DNA of 64,000 nt from Allacma fusca (lineage: Eukaryota; Arthropoda; Collembola; Symphypleona; Sminthuridae): assembly GCA_947179485.1 (NCBI GenBank), contig OX359248.1, positions 57,174,386 through 57,238,385 of the forward strand, given 5' to 3'. This document shows, one piece after another, positions 1 through 14,546 of the stretch. Under the pieces are notes generated by a model. It did no database searches. It saw only the letters and a list, made by a program, of their open reading frames with translations, and was not told where the DNA came from. Position numbers and translations under genes: made by a program. Positions within the stretch are counted from its first letter, which is position 1. Every line of letters starts with the position of its first letter.

Positions 1-312
1 GGAGGAAAAATGAATGTTTTCGCAGTAGGAAATATGTCAAAATATTTATAGGTCTGCCCAGGAAATGTTGTTGATATGTAGGAGGTGCCTGTTAGCGAAA
101 CTTTACTGTAAGGCTTTATAGGCTCACCAGAGGTTTGATCCGGTGGTTTGGGTTTGCTTTCGCTCAGCCATTCAATTCCATGTGAGTGTGGTGAGCTCAG
201 AGCCTTTTCTCCCCATTTGCTCCTACACTCCGTCATCCTGTGCGTGCTTAAGTGTCGAGCAGGAGCTGAGGACGAGACGGAGTGTGCAAACTGACTGCTT
301 GGCTTACCTCTA

Positions 313-487
313 CAATTCACTCCTGTTATAACGGTCCCCCCTCATGACAATACTTTCACAATAAGGACAAAAATTCCTCCTCATATTCATGTCTGTGTCC
401 TCGTTAAATTTTTGCATTATCCAAGCAAGTTGTATTATAAGTCGAATTTTGAGCTTTTAAAGGTGACATTATAGCCCGTGTGCACTG
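313..487. mobile_element. 175-bp pogo-like MITE
   Basis: The element is flanked by TA on both sides. The left end is CAATTCACTCCTGTTATAAC. The right end in reverse complement is CAGTGCACACGGGCTATAAT. The imperfect terminal inverted repeats, CAGT-type end and TA target are typical of pogo/Tc1-mariner non-autonomous elements. It has no coding capacity. Confidence 0.6.
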
Positions 488-999
488 TACCAAAAATGTA
501 CTGTCACTCCAAGGTCTCTTTTCTCTCCACAAAAACTAGGAAAATTCCATCATTTTTCCTAACACAGGAGTTCATTCATACACGGGCTCTATCTCTTTTA
601 AGCAGAGACACTGCCTTTCCCCAATTCCTGAACAACTCACAGCCACAATAATAGGAGAGAGAGAAAGCACGGGAGGAATTGTGGGGAGACGCACGGGACG
701 AGCCACTCGTCCCTCCTCTTCCCTCATTGTGTAGCTCTCAAGAAGAGTAGTGAGAGAGGGCAAGGAGTTACAAAGAGTTTGTTCCTTGCCTCGCGTACAC
801 TTTCACTAAATTTTCTTCAAGCTTGTTTCTTCTACTTTCTCTTTCTGTTTTCCTTCAAATATTTCCAATTGGTTGTGCTATTCCTCAATCGTCTACACGC
901 ATTCAGAGGAACCTACAGTAAATACCTCACAAGTAAAAACAAAAGTGAAAGCATGGTAAAAGTTAGTCCTGCTTTTAATATAAATTTATCATTCCTTGC

Positions 1000-2170
1000 A
1001 AAAGAGACTTGACAAGATTTGTGACTTCAAGTGGTGAAAGTGAAAGCGGAGAAAGTCCACAGACAATAAACCTATTTCAAAAATTACTTCCAAAACTCTC
1101 GTTCGTTTTAAATCCGTTGTCAATTTATAGTGTGGAAAACAATTTTTTTGTAAAACGTTTTTGTGGATAGTCACGTCCTGCAAGACTCAGTGTGAGACAA
1201 TATTCTCAAGAGATTTCGGGGATGTGGAGAAAAATAATCTAGAGAAAGCCTTAGTTTTGGGTAAAAACGCTTTTGGAGAAATTTCTGGAGACATCAAATA
1301 GTTAAAAATAACTTGTGAAGAAATAATTTTTTGCTTTGAAGATTCGTACTTACAATTGGGAAAAACATTTTAATAATTAAATTTTGAAATATGTAGCTGG
1401 ACAAAACTGTTAAAAACATTTGGGAAAGGTATGAATGCTCAAAAATAATCAAATGTTTCCCTTGTACTAAAAATAGCTGGAGAAAAAGTTAAACTGTGTG
1501 AAATTTCTAAAGAAAAGAAAATCTGCAAAATGTTAATCTTTAAAAATCTGAAGCTGAAAAAAGCCTATGTAAAAAAGTGAATTTAATCAATCTGAATAGC
1601 TCAAACAAGAAATACATTTTGAAGTAAATTTGTAGAAACAAATAGTTGAAAAGGATTAGGGTATGCCTGAATGAATATCTTTTGGGAAAAATAAAATTTA
1701 AATCGTTGTGATTGAGAAGAAAAAACCTGGTGACTACTGAATTTTGAGAACGTTCTAGATAAAGAATAACTAGAGAAAGTTTAAACTTGAAAGCAGATAT
1801 CAGTCAACGTTCCAGAGAAATTCAAGTTGCTGGATATTTGAAGAGGCTGTCACTTTCGGAAACTAAATTAAGGGCGATGGGAGCGTGAAAGAAAATTAAA
1901 TTACTTTCATTAATGGCGTGATACATAAGTTTTCATTATGGCCGGTTCAATTGACATTAAATTCTCAGCAGGAGATTTCATTAAATAAGAAATTAGCCTA
2001 GAAAGGGTAAGATGAATTGAAAGGGAGAAAGTCTGTCTCTCAAGCAACTGCTGGCAAGTTCTATCCGCACCTCCTGACAATACTCAGTCGGAGAAAGTTA
2101 CCTTTTAAAAGAAAGTCTGGGATTGTGGAAATATTTGTGGAGACAGATTTCAATACTTGCAGACAGAGAA
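1000..2170. other. Purine-rich stretch with GAGAAAG words
   Basis: The plus strand is rich in A and G, with GAGAAAG, GGAGAAA and GTGAAAG recurring. It mirrors the pyrimidine-rich tract at 52.5-53.5 kb. The frame at 2,017-2,355 (112 codons) shows no recognised domain. Confidence 0.4.
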
Positions 2171-5100
2171 TGAGTGCTTTCTCCTCCAACTTTGTAGCTT
2201 TATTGATGCAAGGTCCTGGGAAAGTCAAAGGGAGCTCTATGCTTGTGAATATGGGCCAGATTTTGTTGTTAGTCTGGGTTCGAAAGCCATGTGTGTCTTC
2301 GTCATCCGCTCCTGATTCCTTGATATATAGTGCACTGAGCCCTGCATATAAATAAATCCCTTCTCACGGCTATTACCACCCAGCCACCGTCTGTAATGGC
2401 ACTTTAGAGAATCTTCTCATTCTCCACTCGACAGTTTCTTCACCTTACAGGAAAATACTACGCCAGTGAAAGGCGACTTTCCCTTTTATCAAATGGCTCA
2501 ATAACCGTGCTTAACACTTTCCCAATCATTTTAAACTACAATCTCAGATTCTAATTTATTTCCCCCTAGAACATATTTTTCATACAGCTAAGACATTTTT
2601 CAAATTGCTTAAAGAATTTTTTCAGATCTTTGTTGCTAAAGCTAAAATTTGTTTCATTATTTTAAAAATATTTCACTGCGCTAAATGTAATTTTTCATAG
2701 TAATATTTACCTAGAGGTGTTTTTGCAGTTCATTACAATATTTTTGTCAAACTTCTAAGTCCTAAGAAAATGTAGTTAGCAATATTCGTTTTTAAACTGC
2801 TAAAGTCATTTTTAAATAAAAACGTTTTAGTAGCTTTAAATCATTCATTTAATCAAAGTTTAAGAAACTTATAATTTATGGGCGTAGCAAATATTTTTTA
2901 AATAATTTTAATAGTGCGACACCTTTTCCTTCATACCCAAAATTTTGGAATAATTCGTGTCACTCGTGAAACACATTTACTGATGCTACGGAACAAAAGC
3001 ATAAATAAAACACTTGAAAATTGTTTTTAAAAACTTTCACAGGAGAAACACAAACAAATGCTTCAAAATAAAATCGGTCGTGATCAGTAGAAAAAGAAAA
3101 CGGTAGACTTTCACTTTGTCTTTTTTGAGTCTTAAACTTGTGTCCAAATTACATTGTCAAGTGCTTTCTTGAGAAAGGTTTTCGGACAAATCACATTTGC
3201 GAGATCTGATGTGTTTGATTGGGAATTGATCGAGACCGTGGGAATTGTGAGAGTGAGAGTCAGTCCTACTGAGTGAAAGACGAGTCATGTTGGAGGTGAC
3301 CAAATGTAGAGTTCACAATGAAAATGAGAGTGAGCACTAAGAGCGGGAGTGAAAGTGCTAGTGGGATCCGAAGCTTACAATGGCATTTGAGGTGCCCAAA
3401 TTGGCCGTTCGACGTCAAACCCTCCAGCGATGGGCTTCCGCGTGAGTTCTTCTTTACACACTTAATGTTTTCCTTCCGCTTTTTCCTTCCCTCTCAAACG
3501 AGATTTTGATCTTTGACTTATCTCAACACCCGCCAATCCACTGTCGTCCACCCTGAATTAATGCTTTCACATTTAACTGCAATTTTGAGTCGGGAAGAAA
3601 TCTGCCCGGGTTTCATTTCCAATTCATTGATTTTCTTAGAGTTGTTACCGTCAGTGGGGACATCCACTTCACTCGACAAAACCGATCCCTTTGGAGGTTG
3701 GCAAATAATGTTCGCAATAGATCCCTCCTTGGCTTGTTTTAATTACAGCATATCAGCTACTCTTGAGCTGAAATTATTTTCTCACTTTATAGCAGGAGTG
3801 ATTTTAATTAAAAATCTAAAAGAAGAAACTTTTAATTCATTTCAAAATAATTCATTTACAGTATCTATCGAAAATTTTAATCACATCAAATTAACTGAAC
3901 AGCGTAAACTCTTATGATACATCGTGTATCTATAGTTTTATCGCTTTTGCAAAATAAGCACCAGATATTATAAAATTAGAAAAACGTACTTTTATATAAG
4001 GGCATTTGACGTGTAAGCTGAAAGAATTAATAATAAATGCTTGGTAAAGCTGTATACATGTGATGAAAAAGTTAAATGGAAGTTCAAGGTGAATTTATTT
4101 TTGCTCTTGAAAATTGTTTCATGTTAAAAAACTCCGAAAAAATACGTGATTTTCACAGCAGTAAAATTCAAGTTTCAAAATTAAATTTGCTGTAAACAAT
4201 TTTACTTGTTTCCCATTTAATTATAATTTTCCAAGTTGGATATCTACAAAACTGCCACTTTAAAAGGAGAAATCTTCGTCACGAAAAACTACTGATTGTG
4301 AATTAAGTAAATTTATTTAAACTTAAAATACGATTCTGTGTTTTGTAATTGGTTGCAAAATGGGGCTTGTTTTGAAATTCATGTTTGAATTTGATTATGG
4401 CAAAGTCACTTAAAACAAGTAGTCATGTTTTGACAATAAAAAAACGAGTACAAATATTGCGTAGCCGAGAATTTTATGTAATCAAAAGACGCATCTATTT
4501 CAAACTGAAATATATCTAATTGTCTGTAATTCCTCAATACCCAACTTTATAATACACTTGATGTAAAGAACTGGCAATTTCAAAGGACAAAATTTAACCT
4601 AAAGCCTAAGCATATAAACCTTTATCTGACTGGAAAGGATGTGACCATCATTTTCATGAAATTTTTATTGAAAGGTAAAAAGAAGTTTCATAAATGCTCC
4701 GTGATTTTCGTGGGAACACAGAATTATTTTTTCATAAATTTGGGCAATATATTTATGCATAAACTACAAGTGTGGGTAGAAAAATGAACTATGGGAAACC
4801 TTTTCAGTACTCCATATTATTATTACTCCTTATAACAACTGTGTGGGCCTACATATGTCGAATTGGTCAATAAATATCTATTAATCTATAATTTTATTAT
4901 ATGTAATTAATTATTACATCGGTACTATTATAAGACACAATTATGTATAAATTTACATCCACGAGAATTTGTTCAAGCTAAATTCTTCCATTTCAGTGAA
5001 ACCTTTTCATAACTGTTGTATATTAGCTTAAGCCGTTAGAAAATGCTGTGTATTTTATATGTGGAATACAATCTTGCATAAAGAGCAACATCAATGCAGG

Positions 5101-8100
5101 ACGAATATAATATCCGTCGGAAAATGCGCAAGCTTAAGAAACTCTGGCTGCAGGTTTTGAAGAAAAATTTAATTATCAATGTTCAAAGATGCTGGAGAAA
5201 AACTTGAAAACTGTGCACTTTGAAATGTTGTTCTCGTTTCATTTTGAGGCTTTGGGTTATGTATACTTGCTTATTTCCTGGAAACAATGGGCAAGGAATT
5301 GCATTGTGAATATCACTTTTGTTATCATTGCTTCTCTTTTAAATGGAACTACTCCTCCCAGTATTTGTTTCACCGACAAAAGAAAATGCTCCAATTCATA
5401 ACATATTATTATTGTTCTCTTCAAAGAGCAAAGCCCATTTCTATGAGTTCCTTTTCCCCGGAAAACCAATTCGCATATCTATAGTAAACCCTATTCATAG
5501 CGGCCTACTAAAGTTTACGATACTATTTTCTTAACTACAAAAAACATGAGGATAACCATTAAAAACGTTGAATAATAAGAAAAAATCATTGGCTTTGTCA
5601 TACATAACTTGGATTAGGTTAAAATCTGATGTTAGAAAGAAATACGTAATAAAGATGTCCTGGACAGTTGAAAATGAGTTTAATATACATAGAATGTGAG
5701 GATCATAACAAGCATATTATGTAATAGATACGATAGAACAGATTAAAATAGGCTACTAAGCAGAATACAGTGCGCAATTGCTGTATGAGTGTGGATTGTA
5801 TTGAGAGCTCAATGTATTTATTTCAAAAATGCCAATACCTGTATACAGTAAAATCTGAATGAAAATATGAGATTAAGTGAAGCGTAGTAATTACTTAACT
5901 TAGGAAAATAAGAACTGGGAAAGCGATTTTGAGAATGTTATGTGGATGTCCGTCATGAATATGGTGTACGGTATAAGAATTCAAATAATGTATTGTCAAA
6001 GTTATTAATATTACGAAACTGTCAAATTTTGAGAGTATGACTGTAAGAAGGTTGAACGGTGTGTAGCCAGCATGTGCTTAAAGCTACACAGAATAGCATG
6101 AAAACAATTTATAGGAATTGTTATACAAAGGCGTACATATTATAAAACTAAATGGTAAAGTTCAAGAGGTTCCGGTGGATTGTACCTCACCGGGTTTGTT
6201 CTGTCGAGACACTACTGTACACTGGTCCTCCGTGAAATGTAATCCCGACTGATTGCTAGCCCTACATATACACAAATAAATTCCACAAGCTTGAGGAAGA
6301 TCCTCGGGAGCATTAGCATCGGAGAAGGATCAATGCTTGAAGTCTACAGTACACTCTACATGTAAAAGAGTGCCTTTAAAGGACACTTTCTTCATCGAAC
6401 CAAAATAATTGGAGCATTCTCATTTACAGTACCAAAATGTACATTTTCCTACTTTTGTTAAACTTAGTAATTATTACAAAGTTCATGTGTTACTTTGGCT
6501 TAGCGCTCCTGTTACAGTTTTAATAGAAATTGGACTAGACACATTTTGTTTTTTCTTCTTATCTCCTTGTGGAATGCTGAGCACCTCCCTCTGAAAGTAT
6601 GTAGTAGAAACTTTGCTATAATGGCATTATAGGTGCCCAGCCCTGAAGGAAGGTATGAAATGCTGAAAGACGGTGCGTTCATGGGGTAGTTTGGAAAGTA
6701 GGGGCAAATGCGGGCTTTCAAGAGAGGTCGTTATAAGGAGACTTCCCTGCATTCCCTTTGTCTCTTTGTGACTGCGAGGAAGAAGAATTGGGAAAAGTTT
6801 GTGTTGAATTTCCATTCTAATGCATTGGGATGAGAGGAGCGTCTTAGCTGAGGAAATTGGGAAAGTAATTTTCTACGGAGGCTTTCCCTTTGGCTCATTA
6901 CCAGTTATGCACTTATTGATGACTCCTGTACAAGTTAATGGCTGTGAGGGAGATATGCGGTCGCAGACCTCCCTTTAATGATATTCCTATTTCTAGTGGG
7001 TGCAATTACATCTTGTATTATCCCCACATTTCCCTCATTTCTTTCGGGCTAAGCAATCCTTCTCTCCTCATAGTTTCTCTTTCCCATTAGTTTCAACCCA
7101 ACAATGGCCTTCAACCTCGTCAATCTCTCTCCTACATTCCCCTCCTTCCGTCCCATAATCCACACAGTACGAGTAAATACTACGCACTGTCACCTTTACC
7201 GGTATCCTGTCGCTGCAAAGGACCACAGCACACTAGCAGCTATTCATGGGGACAAAAATGCTCCAATAAAATACCACACAGTGTAATATGCCCCTCTTAC
7301 ATATGTGGTCCCTGTAATGTAGAAATGAGTGAAGAAGAAAAATGATCTAGATCCTTCGATTAAAAGCATGGAGTTTACATGGCGTTGAACTACAGGAAAA
7401 TTAAGCTTCCGTGAAAAACTTTGATGTATTTTTGTCGACAAGTAGACCATTTTGATTTTTTTAGAAATTTGAATAGGAAAATTATTTTATGTGAGCTATA
7501 GTGCCTTTAGAGGGGAATTATTCTTGATTCTTGAAAATTTTTGATTCTTCACTCACGATATAAAATGTAGTATCGATGGAAGGGACATCCTTGAAAGTTT
7601 GATTTTTGCATCAAGGTGATAAAATCTTGGCGGATTTCCGTTTGCTGCAGTGCTTTTATTTGTCCTCATAAAAGCTAAGTATAGTCTCGTTATATGGGTC
7701 ACTTTTATTATAGTTTTGTCCAAATATTTGTAGAAGAGAAAATTATAAAATCCATAATGAGAAGGTTGATTTCCAGTCTAAAATTGCATTATTGTATCCA
7801 GGGTATTGTCACATGGGATATTTTCCAGTAGTTTTACTCCTATACATAAAATACTCTTACAATGGGCGTCTCTTTTTGGGAATTTTTGCAATTTTCTACT
7901 AATTGTAAGTAAATGGAAAATGTCATTGGCGGAGGAAGAATAGAACTTTTGACATAGATACAAGTATCTACATACGTGAGTTGTAAGAGTAATGTAAATT
8001 GCATCTTACAATATTTACGTGAGGTTTTGTTTTTATGGGAAAGTGAGGGATATTGTGTTGGTTTTAGCTTAGCATATGGACAGGTTGTCAGACTTTTTCT

Positions 8101-9366
8101 GAGTCAGGTTGAGTATACGGAGTCCATTATTTATCATAAAGTAAGTGCTACATGACAAGGACGAGACTTATCGTTACAGGGGAGTACGTGCCCGAGCAAT
8201 TACTTAGGACGTGAAATATTTAGTGGAGGGATAAAATGGCGGTCCTCGGAGTCCTCCTAGTTCCCATGGTAAGCAAATGGAGCTTTTAATTAATTCCACC
8301 ATCCCAATAAACTCCGCTCGTTCCTGCTAATTAAGCCATTTAAACAAATTTCCCTTGTTTGTTCTTGTATCCTGCGTATATAGTAGCACAACAAATACTG
8401 TCTATTCTCCATGTACCGTCACCCCGAAAATGCTCAAGGCTGTATTAATGCGAATCCACTGCATGAATCAGAAAAAATACACTGTAAATAAATTACAGAA
8501 TTGCCCAATAAAGAGCCTGCTCTTACAATGGACTCCTTCAAAGTAAGCACACTGTATTACACTATGGAAGACTTGTTTCCTTAAATATTTATTCACATCA
8601 TACAACACAACTAATGTTTTTCCTATCAAGGTAATTAACAATGTATGTACATAGTAAGGAGGTCTTTGTAATTTAAAAACTTGCTGTTGTGGAAAACTTG
8701 TGGGAAAACAGTGTGTTCCCGCTGTAAGGGCTGTTGTAGATAAATCTGGTTACAATTAAATGCTTTGCATGAGCTTACTCGTCACAGCGGACATTCCATT
8801 AGACAATAATTCTTTTAAAACATGCTCAAAATTAATACAGTAGTTTGTATCTGTAAGTAGCAAAACTTTATTTCCCTTTACCGTAAAAGAAGAGCTTCCC
8901 TTGGGAGGAAAATTGCTCCCTGAAAAAGCAAGCCTTTTGCAATGAGATTTTTCTTGCAAGTTTCAAATTTGTCTTAATTTTTGGATGAAAAAGAATTGTA
9001 CTGTAATAATTAGGATTGAAGTGAAGACTGAATATAAGAAATGGTTTCATATAATTAATTATTTTGTATATGGTGATTTGTTGTTCTGAGTAAACCCACT
9101 GACTATATCTGTTTTATAAGATGAGTGTGGGTTGTTTCTAGATTTGTGCACACAAATATTAAGACTACTTCCGTTTACTGGAACATAAATTTGTGTATAG
9201 ATACACAGGAGTGACGTGATTGGAGGACTGAAAGGCTACTTCTGGAGAATGCTTGCGAGTAGAGAGTGGATTGTATTTTGTGAAAGGAGTAGAAAACATG
9301 ATTTGTCATATTCTTCCTCAGGTGCTCAATTGTAGTGGCTTATTAATAAAAATATTTGTCTGGGGA

Positions 9367-9377
9367 GGGGGGGGGGG
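9367..9377. repeat. G11 homopolymer
   Basis: A run of eleven G, preceded by GGGGA, in AT-rich DNA. Possible G-quadruplex-like or slippage-prone tract. Confidence 0.85.
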
Positions 9378-11095
9378 AGAAATGTCAGCGTCTACTTGAG
9401 TTGAAATGCCTTGGAGGCTAATGAGCATGTAATGTTGAGTGACGTATAAGTGATGCAGACAAGTCTGGATAAAGCGGGCCCTCTGGAATTTTGGTTATTC
9501 GCTCGGCGGGACAGCCTCGTCTATGCACACATTGCTTGGGGACAGTCCACTTTACAGGAGCTTTTCCCAGGGAAAAATAGATACCGAGAGTCCCCAGAGG
9601 AGGAGCCGTATTATAGAGACTCGGTTGCATTTACATATGTATGTAGATATTTGATTGGACAATTATTTAAGGCTTGTTCAGGGGAAGGTAACATTGAGTG
9701 GACTTGTAGTGGATATACACTCACACATGCATTCTTTAGCCCTAGTAAGAAATAAATAATGAGAGTCATGACTGGCGGACCTCATTGCATGTTGAGAGGG
9801 GGGAAGGACGCAATAGAGAGACCTCACGTAATCAAGGACTTCTCTTCCAACAAGTCTGACTGACAGGTTCATGTCCATTTCAATGACAGCTTCAGCTCGA
9901 GTCCATTAGTCGCGGAACTTATTTTTTCCAGGCGAGTGTGCAACTGGGTGTTCCATTACTCTAAATACGCTTACCATTCCACATGCAGTCAGATCTCCTT
10001 TGAACGACTCACCTCCGCACCCATCCCTTCTTTGAAAATGCACAGCTCCTCTACATCTAAATAATTACATGAATATTTACAAAACTCGCGGATTCTCAAT
10101 TCTTTGTCCATATTTCCAGGCACCAACTGTGTGAGAGTGGGTTCCTTATAGTCAGGGTGCACTGTCAGCTCCGAGAGCCCCAATCTCTGGGAACATTAAT
10201 GGAGAGGGATTACCTCCTGAATATACGCAACAGAACCGGGGGGAATTTTCCTTCCAAAAAACTCTTACCCAGCAATGGGCTTTTTCCTCAAATACTTCCG
10301 CACCATATTTTCTAAACCTTCCCAAATCTACGTTCCTCTGAAATTTGTCAGAAACTGGGGAAACATTACGCAAAACTTGTCCTATAAAGAGTCTCAGCTT
10401 ATTCAAGAATTATTATCTTCTGGCTACAAAAATATTTATAGATATGGAAAAATTCCCTTTTACTACTACCTTCATTTTTATATACTTATATAAGACAGTG
10501 TAATACAGTAGTCAGTGAATACTTCTTATAGCAGACCTTTTTCAGACAAAACTCGGTTGGGGCAAAATACTCTTCCAAAATACTCGCATGTTATTACTTA
10601 CTTTGTGAGACCGTAGATAGAGGGGTAATTCCTTCATATACATACTTTAACGGTCACCCTTACAATAGAGTTCTTCACAGGATGAGAAATATGTTGGCAT
10701 AGCCCCATCAATACAAAGGAAATGTATCCCTTTGAAGAAGCACTCTTATATTCCAGAATTTAACTTGGTGGTAAAGGGGAACGTGTTCAAATATTCCCGT
10801 CCCCTAAGGAAACGCTCTTATGCGGGGAGTTTTAATAATGAGAATACACTGTAGAATTATCCTCGTACGCTGGAATTAATTATTCATGAAAGTTACATAT
10901 GCAAGATCCATTCCTAATTGTAAGGGAGTATGTAAAGTGAGAAGACGCTATAAGGGGTGTGGTGGGAAGGGACGGGGGAAATTTCCATCACAAAGCTACT
11001 ACACAAAACACTTATGAATAAAATACTTTGTGAGCAAACAGTCTGTTTCTAATAATTTGAGCTGGATCATTATTGAGATTGTGTGCAGTGCACTC

Positions 11096-11256
11096 TCGCT
11101 ATAAGGAATCCCCCTAAAGCAATTTTTCGCAACAAACCCAAATTTTGATGAAAGAATGAACATTTTTTTTAAACAATCTGAACCTCATTAAAATAGAGCG
11201 TTTTAATAACAAAATTCAAGTTTTTCCAAGGTATCCGTTATAAAGGACCGGTCCTG
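11096..11256. mobile_element. 161-bp pogo-like MITE
   Basis: The left end is CAGTGCACTCTCGCTATAAG. The right end in reverse complement is CAGGACCGGTCCTTTATAAC. TA follows the right end; the left flank is TG. No coding capacity. Confidence 0.55.
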
Positions 11257-11414
11257 TAATGTTTATATGAGAAAAGCGTCCTCGTGAAAGCATATTCTTG
11301 AGTATCTTCTGAAGTTAACTTGTATTTGTATTGGGGTCAAGGCGTAATACCCATTTAGGGAATCTTTTCCTCCACTATGTCTTTCTATTTTTTTTCCCTG
11401 TAATGAAATAAGTT

Positions 11415-11614
11415 CTGTCAAACCCTGTTATAACGGTTTTCTCGCAACAACAGCCTATTGTACCTCAACAGGATTACAATTCAGGGAAAAACTCGTCCTG
11501 CTTACATTTCAATAAAATGCATAATCTTATGGTGAAGAAAATTCAGGTCAAAATTCGAAATCAGCACCACGAGCTAGTCATTTGAAGTCTGGGAGTTGTA
11601 AAGAGATTTGACTG
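11415..11614. mobile_element. 200-bp pogo-like MITE
   Basis: The left end is CTGTCAAACCCTGTTATAAC. The right end in reverse complement is CAGTCAAATCTCTTTACAAC, with TA after it. These ends are the closest in the window to a generic pogo/Tigger terminal repeat. Confidence 0.55.
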
Positions 11615-14358
11615 TATAGTCTTTTCAGTTTACAAAGAATCTCTGGTCTGGAACTTGAACAAGACTAAGGCTGACGACAGTGGTAATTACCCGCTTTTAA
11701 ATTCCCCAAATCAACAACAGTGTTTATTGTGATGGGAATTTCCTCCCAAATTAAACTCCCTTCTGTAGACATAATTACGGTGAGCTCTGCTTACAAAAGC
11801 ATTCCTAAAGCAATTGATTATTTTGTAGAGAGACGGATACCTATGCGTATGCATTCCCTTTTGTCTTTCAAGGATGAGATAAATTTATTCTAGCAAATTG
11901 AATTATATTATTACTATTTTTATAATGCTTATGATAATTATTGCTATAGCGAGAGTCCACTAAATTTGAACCTTGTTCACAACTGCAGAACTCCGTTTAT
12001 AAATATCTATACTTTACAAATCAGAGCCCGCCTTAACATCCATGTTGCAAAAATTTTCTCGCTATACTGGTGAATGTTACAGACGATTTTTAGCGTGTAC
12101 TCTCACTACTGGTGCGTTCTTAAAACGGATTCTTTGACTTGATTGATTTTCGCTACACATGTGTATTGCTCTTTTATATGTATCAATACGTTTTGATAGA
12201 AATGTTGTAAGAGCAACACTACTTGTAGTCCGATTTAATGATTTTGGGATCTATTGGGGAAAAAAATATAATATGTGATAAATACATATCTATGTATGTA
12301 CATATTTTCTTGCTTGTCCTCTTTGAAAGCACTTCTTTTTAAAGATGTTATTTAGATTGAATGAACTGTAAAAATAATTGTAAACCAAGTTTGATTTAAA
12401 ATTGCATTCAGATTAAGCCTATTTGTTTCTGGAATTATCCAAGCTTGAATACATGGTTTCATGTTACTACATAAAAAAGTCTTCATTGGCAAAAAAAAAA
12501 TATTCAGCGAAAGTTTGCAAACTAAATAACTATTTTTAAAAGTGCCTCTTGCCGAATAAATTTTTTACGGCGTATGCTATAATGATAAGGAAATAAGAAT
12601 AAAGAAACAAAGTGGCAATACATTATGTCGTTTAGTTTGTTTGGACAAGATAAAAATCGATTGGGGAATGAGTGCCAAGAAAGAATGCTGAACCTGCAGT
12701 TTTTTTTCAGAGGCCGAGTCAAGTGACTCGAGAAATGTGGAAGAACACTGAAAGGACAGACAAATACTATTGCTCAAGTTGAGCTGTCAAAACCATTCCT
12801 CCGTCTTTAGTTCGTGAATGTGGCTTTCATTGAGGAAGGGAATCCCCGAGCAGAATTCGTCCACGCATTGCAATCCTCCGATTCATTCCACATAATTTCT
12901 TGACAATAGACAAGTCCTAGACGCAACAACTCTTCTTATGTTATTTTTATACCCGCCGATCTCATTCCATCCTTTTACACTCCGATGGCTTCACTTATTC
13001 CCTTCTACAGTTCATGCTCCCTGTTAGGACACCCTGGACACATTACATTTTAAGGAAAACATTCTGTAATGAAAGAAACCTAGAATTGATTTAATCACCC
13101 AAAATGGTTCAGTTGTAAATGAAGAATATTCTACTACAATGAATGTTGCTTGAGTGATTGAAATGTCTAAAATATAATTATATTCGAACTGGACAATATT
13201 TAACAGAAATTTATAAACTGTATAGAATGAAATACAAAATCAAAATTAAGTAACGAGAGTTACCGAAAACTAAGTTTGGAAGTTCAAGGGAAGAGAAATA
13301 ATTATTGAAGACAGTAAAAGCATGGTGCACATGACATTTTAATGCCATTCAACAGTCCAGGGTTCGTAATTTCAAATTCTAAACGAATAATATCCTGGAT
13401 CAAAGATAATTTTAATCTAAAAATAGGAAGAGAAAGTTAAATATCGAAAGCAGAAATAGTAAGTGGTAGTTACAAAAAGGGATAAAGTGTTTCTATGACA
13501 ATGCTGTTTGAAGGATAAACTGGAAAACAAATGTAAATATAATAATGGAGATGAAGAGGATTAAGACATCTGGAGCCAAATGAAAACAAAAACTAGCAAA
13601 CATATTGAAAACTGGATTAAATAATTTAGTAGATATCTATTAACAAGCATAAAAACGTAATGAAACAGCGCCGAAGTAAAATCAGGTAAATATACTGTTG
13701 ATGGAAGAAGAGGAATTCGGTGAAAGCTGAAGAAATTGATGAAAGAATTTATTGAGAAAAAAATTAACATTTTGCGAAATTACACCACGAAAGTAGAGAA
13801 CGTGTAAAACGAAGAAGTATAATGAGGTTACATAGAGGATATGCAGGTAATTACATATAAAATAAGAAAATGAGTTATTCATCAAAGAAATAACATTAAT
13901 CTACTGATGCAATGAGCGAGAGAAAAATTGTGAAAATTATTTAAAAATCCATGGAAAAAGCAAGAGAAAGTAGATACTTGTAGGAGCTAGTGGTGAAAGT
14001 ACAAAATTCAGAAACTCCCGCAAAACTTTCTTTATATAGGAAAATGGGAGCGAAGGAGAGGATAGATGGATCAATGATTATTGTGCAATACTGAGATATA
14101 GGATTTTGCATAAGGAGCATCCGCAATACTTGGACGAAGGGGAAGTGACATGATTGAAAAGCTCGACTGCTTATCGAGTTCTCGGGAAGAAATTTCTTCT
14201 GACGCGATATGTGTCTTATTCATCTTGAGCCCTGATAATACAAAGATTCCCATTGAAATTTTTTATCTCTCCAGAAAGAGAAAGCATTTTAGAAAAAATA
14301 TCATGCAGACATTCTGTAAATGCTGACTTTGGAATTCCATAAGAGTCACTGCTGCACA

Positions 14359-14546
14359 CAGTGCACTCCGTCTATAAGAGCTCCCCTAGAGACCCACAAT
14401 TTTACCCTTACAATAATTATTATGTTGTGTTAAAAAGAGGAAATATAATATTTTCTTCGATTGGGATTTTACCCTATTTCTTGCACCTGCCAAAACCTTA
14501 TCTTTAATAGAGATTTAGAGAGATTTAATGCATCGAGAGTACACTG
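14359..14546. mobile_element. 188-bp pogo-like MITE
   Basis: The left end is CAGTGCACTCCGTCTATAAG. The right end in reverse complement is CAGTGTACTCTCGATGCATT. TA follows the right end. No coding capacity. Confidence 0.55.

Larger units (their letters stand above)
488..11095. other. Non-coding DNA with scattered MITE ends
   Basis: All open frames are short (up to 134 codons), lack family motifs and occur on both strands as expected by chance. Single MITE-type ends occur, for example near 6,205 (reverse orientation), 6,351 and 6,747. Nothing else was recognised, including tRNA-like folds or exons. The 312 bases left of the first MITE are likewise empty. Confidence 0.6.

Noticed and set aside
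2270-2295. tRNA gene suggested by GGGTTCGAAAGCC
   Set aside because: The word is not followed or preceded by sequence that folds as a tRNA, and no A-box lies upstream.
3513-3917. 134-codon plus-strand frame
   Set aside because: No recognised motif, ordinary AT-rich composition, and length reachable by chance in 64 kb on six frames.
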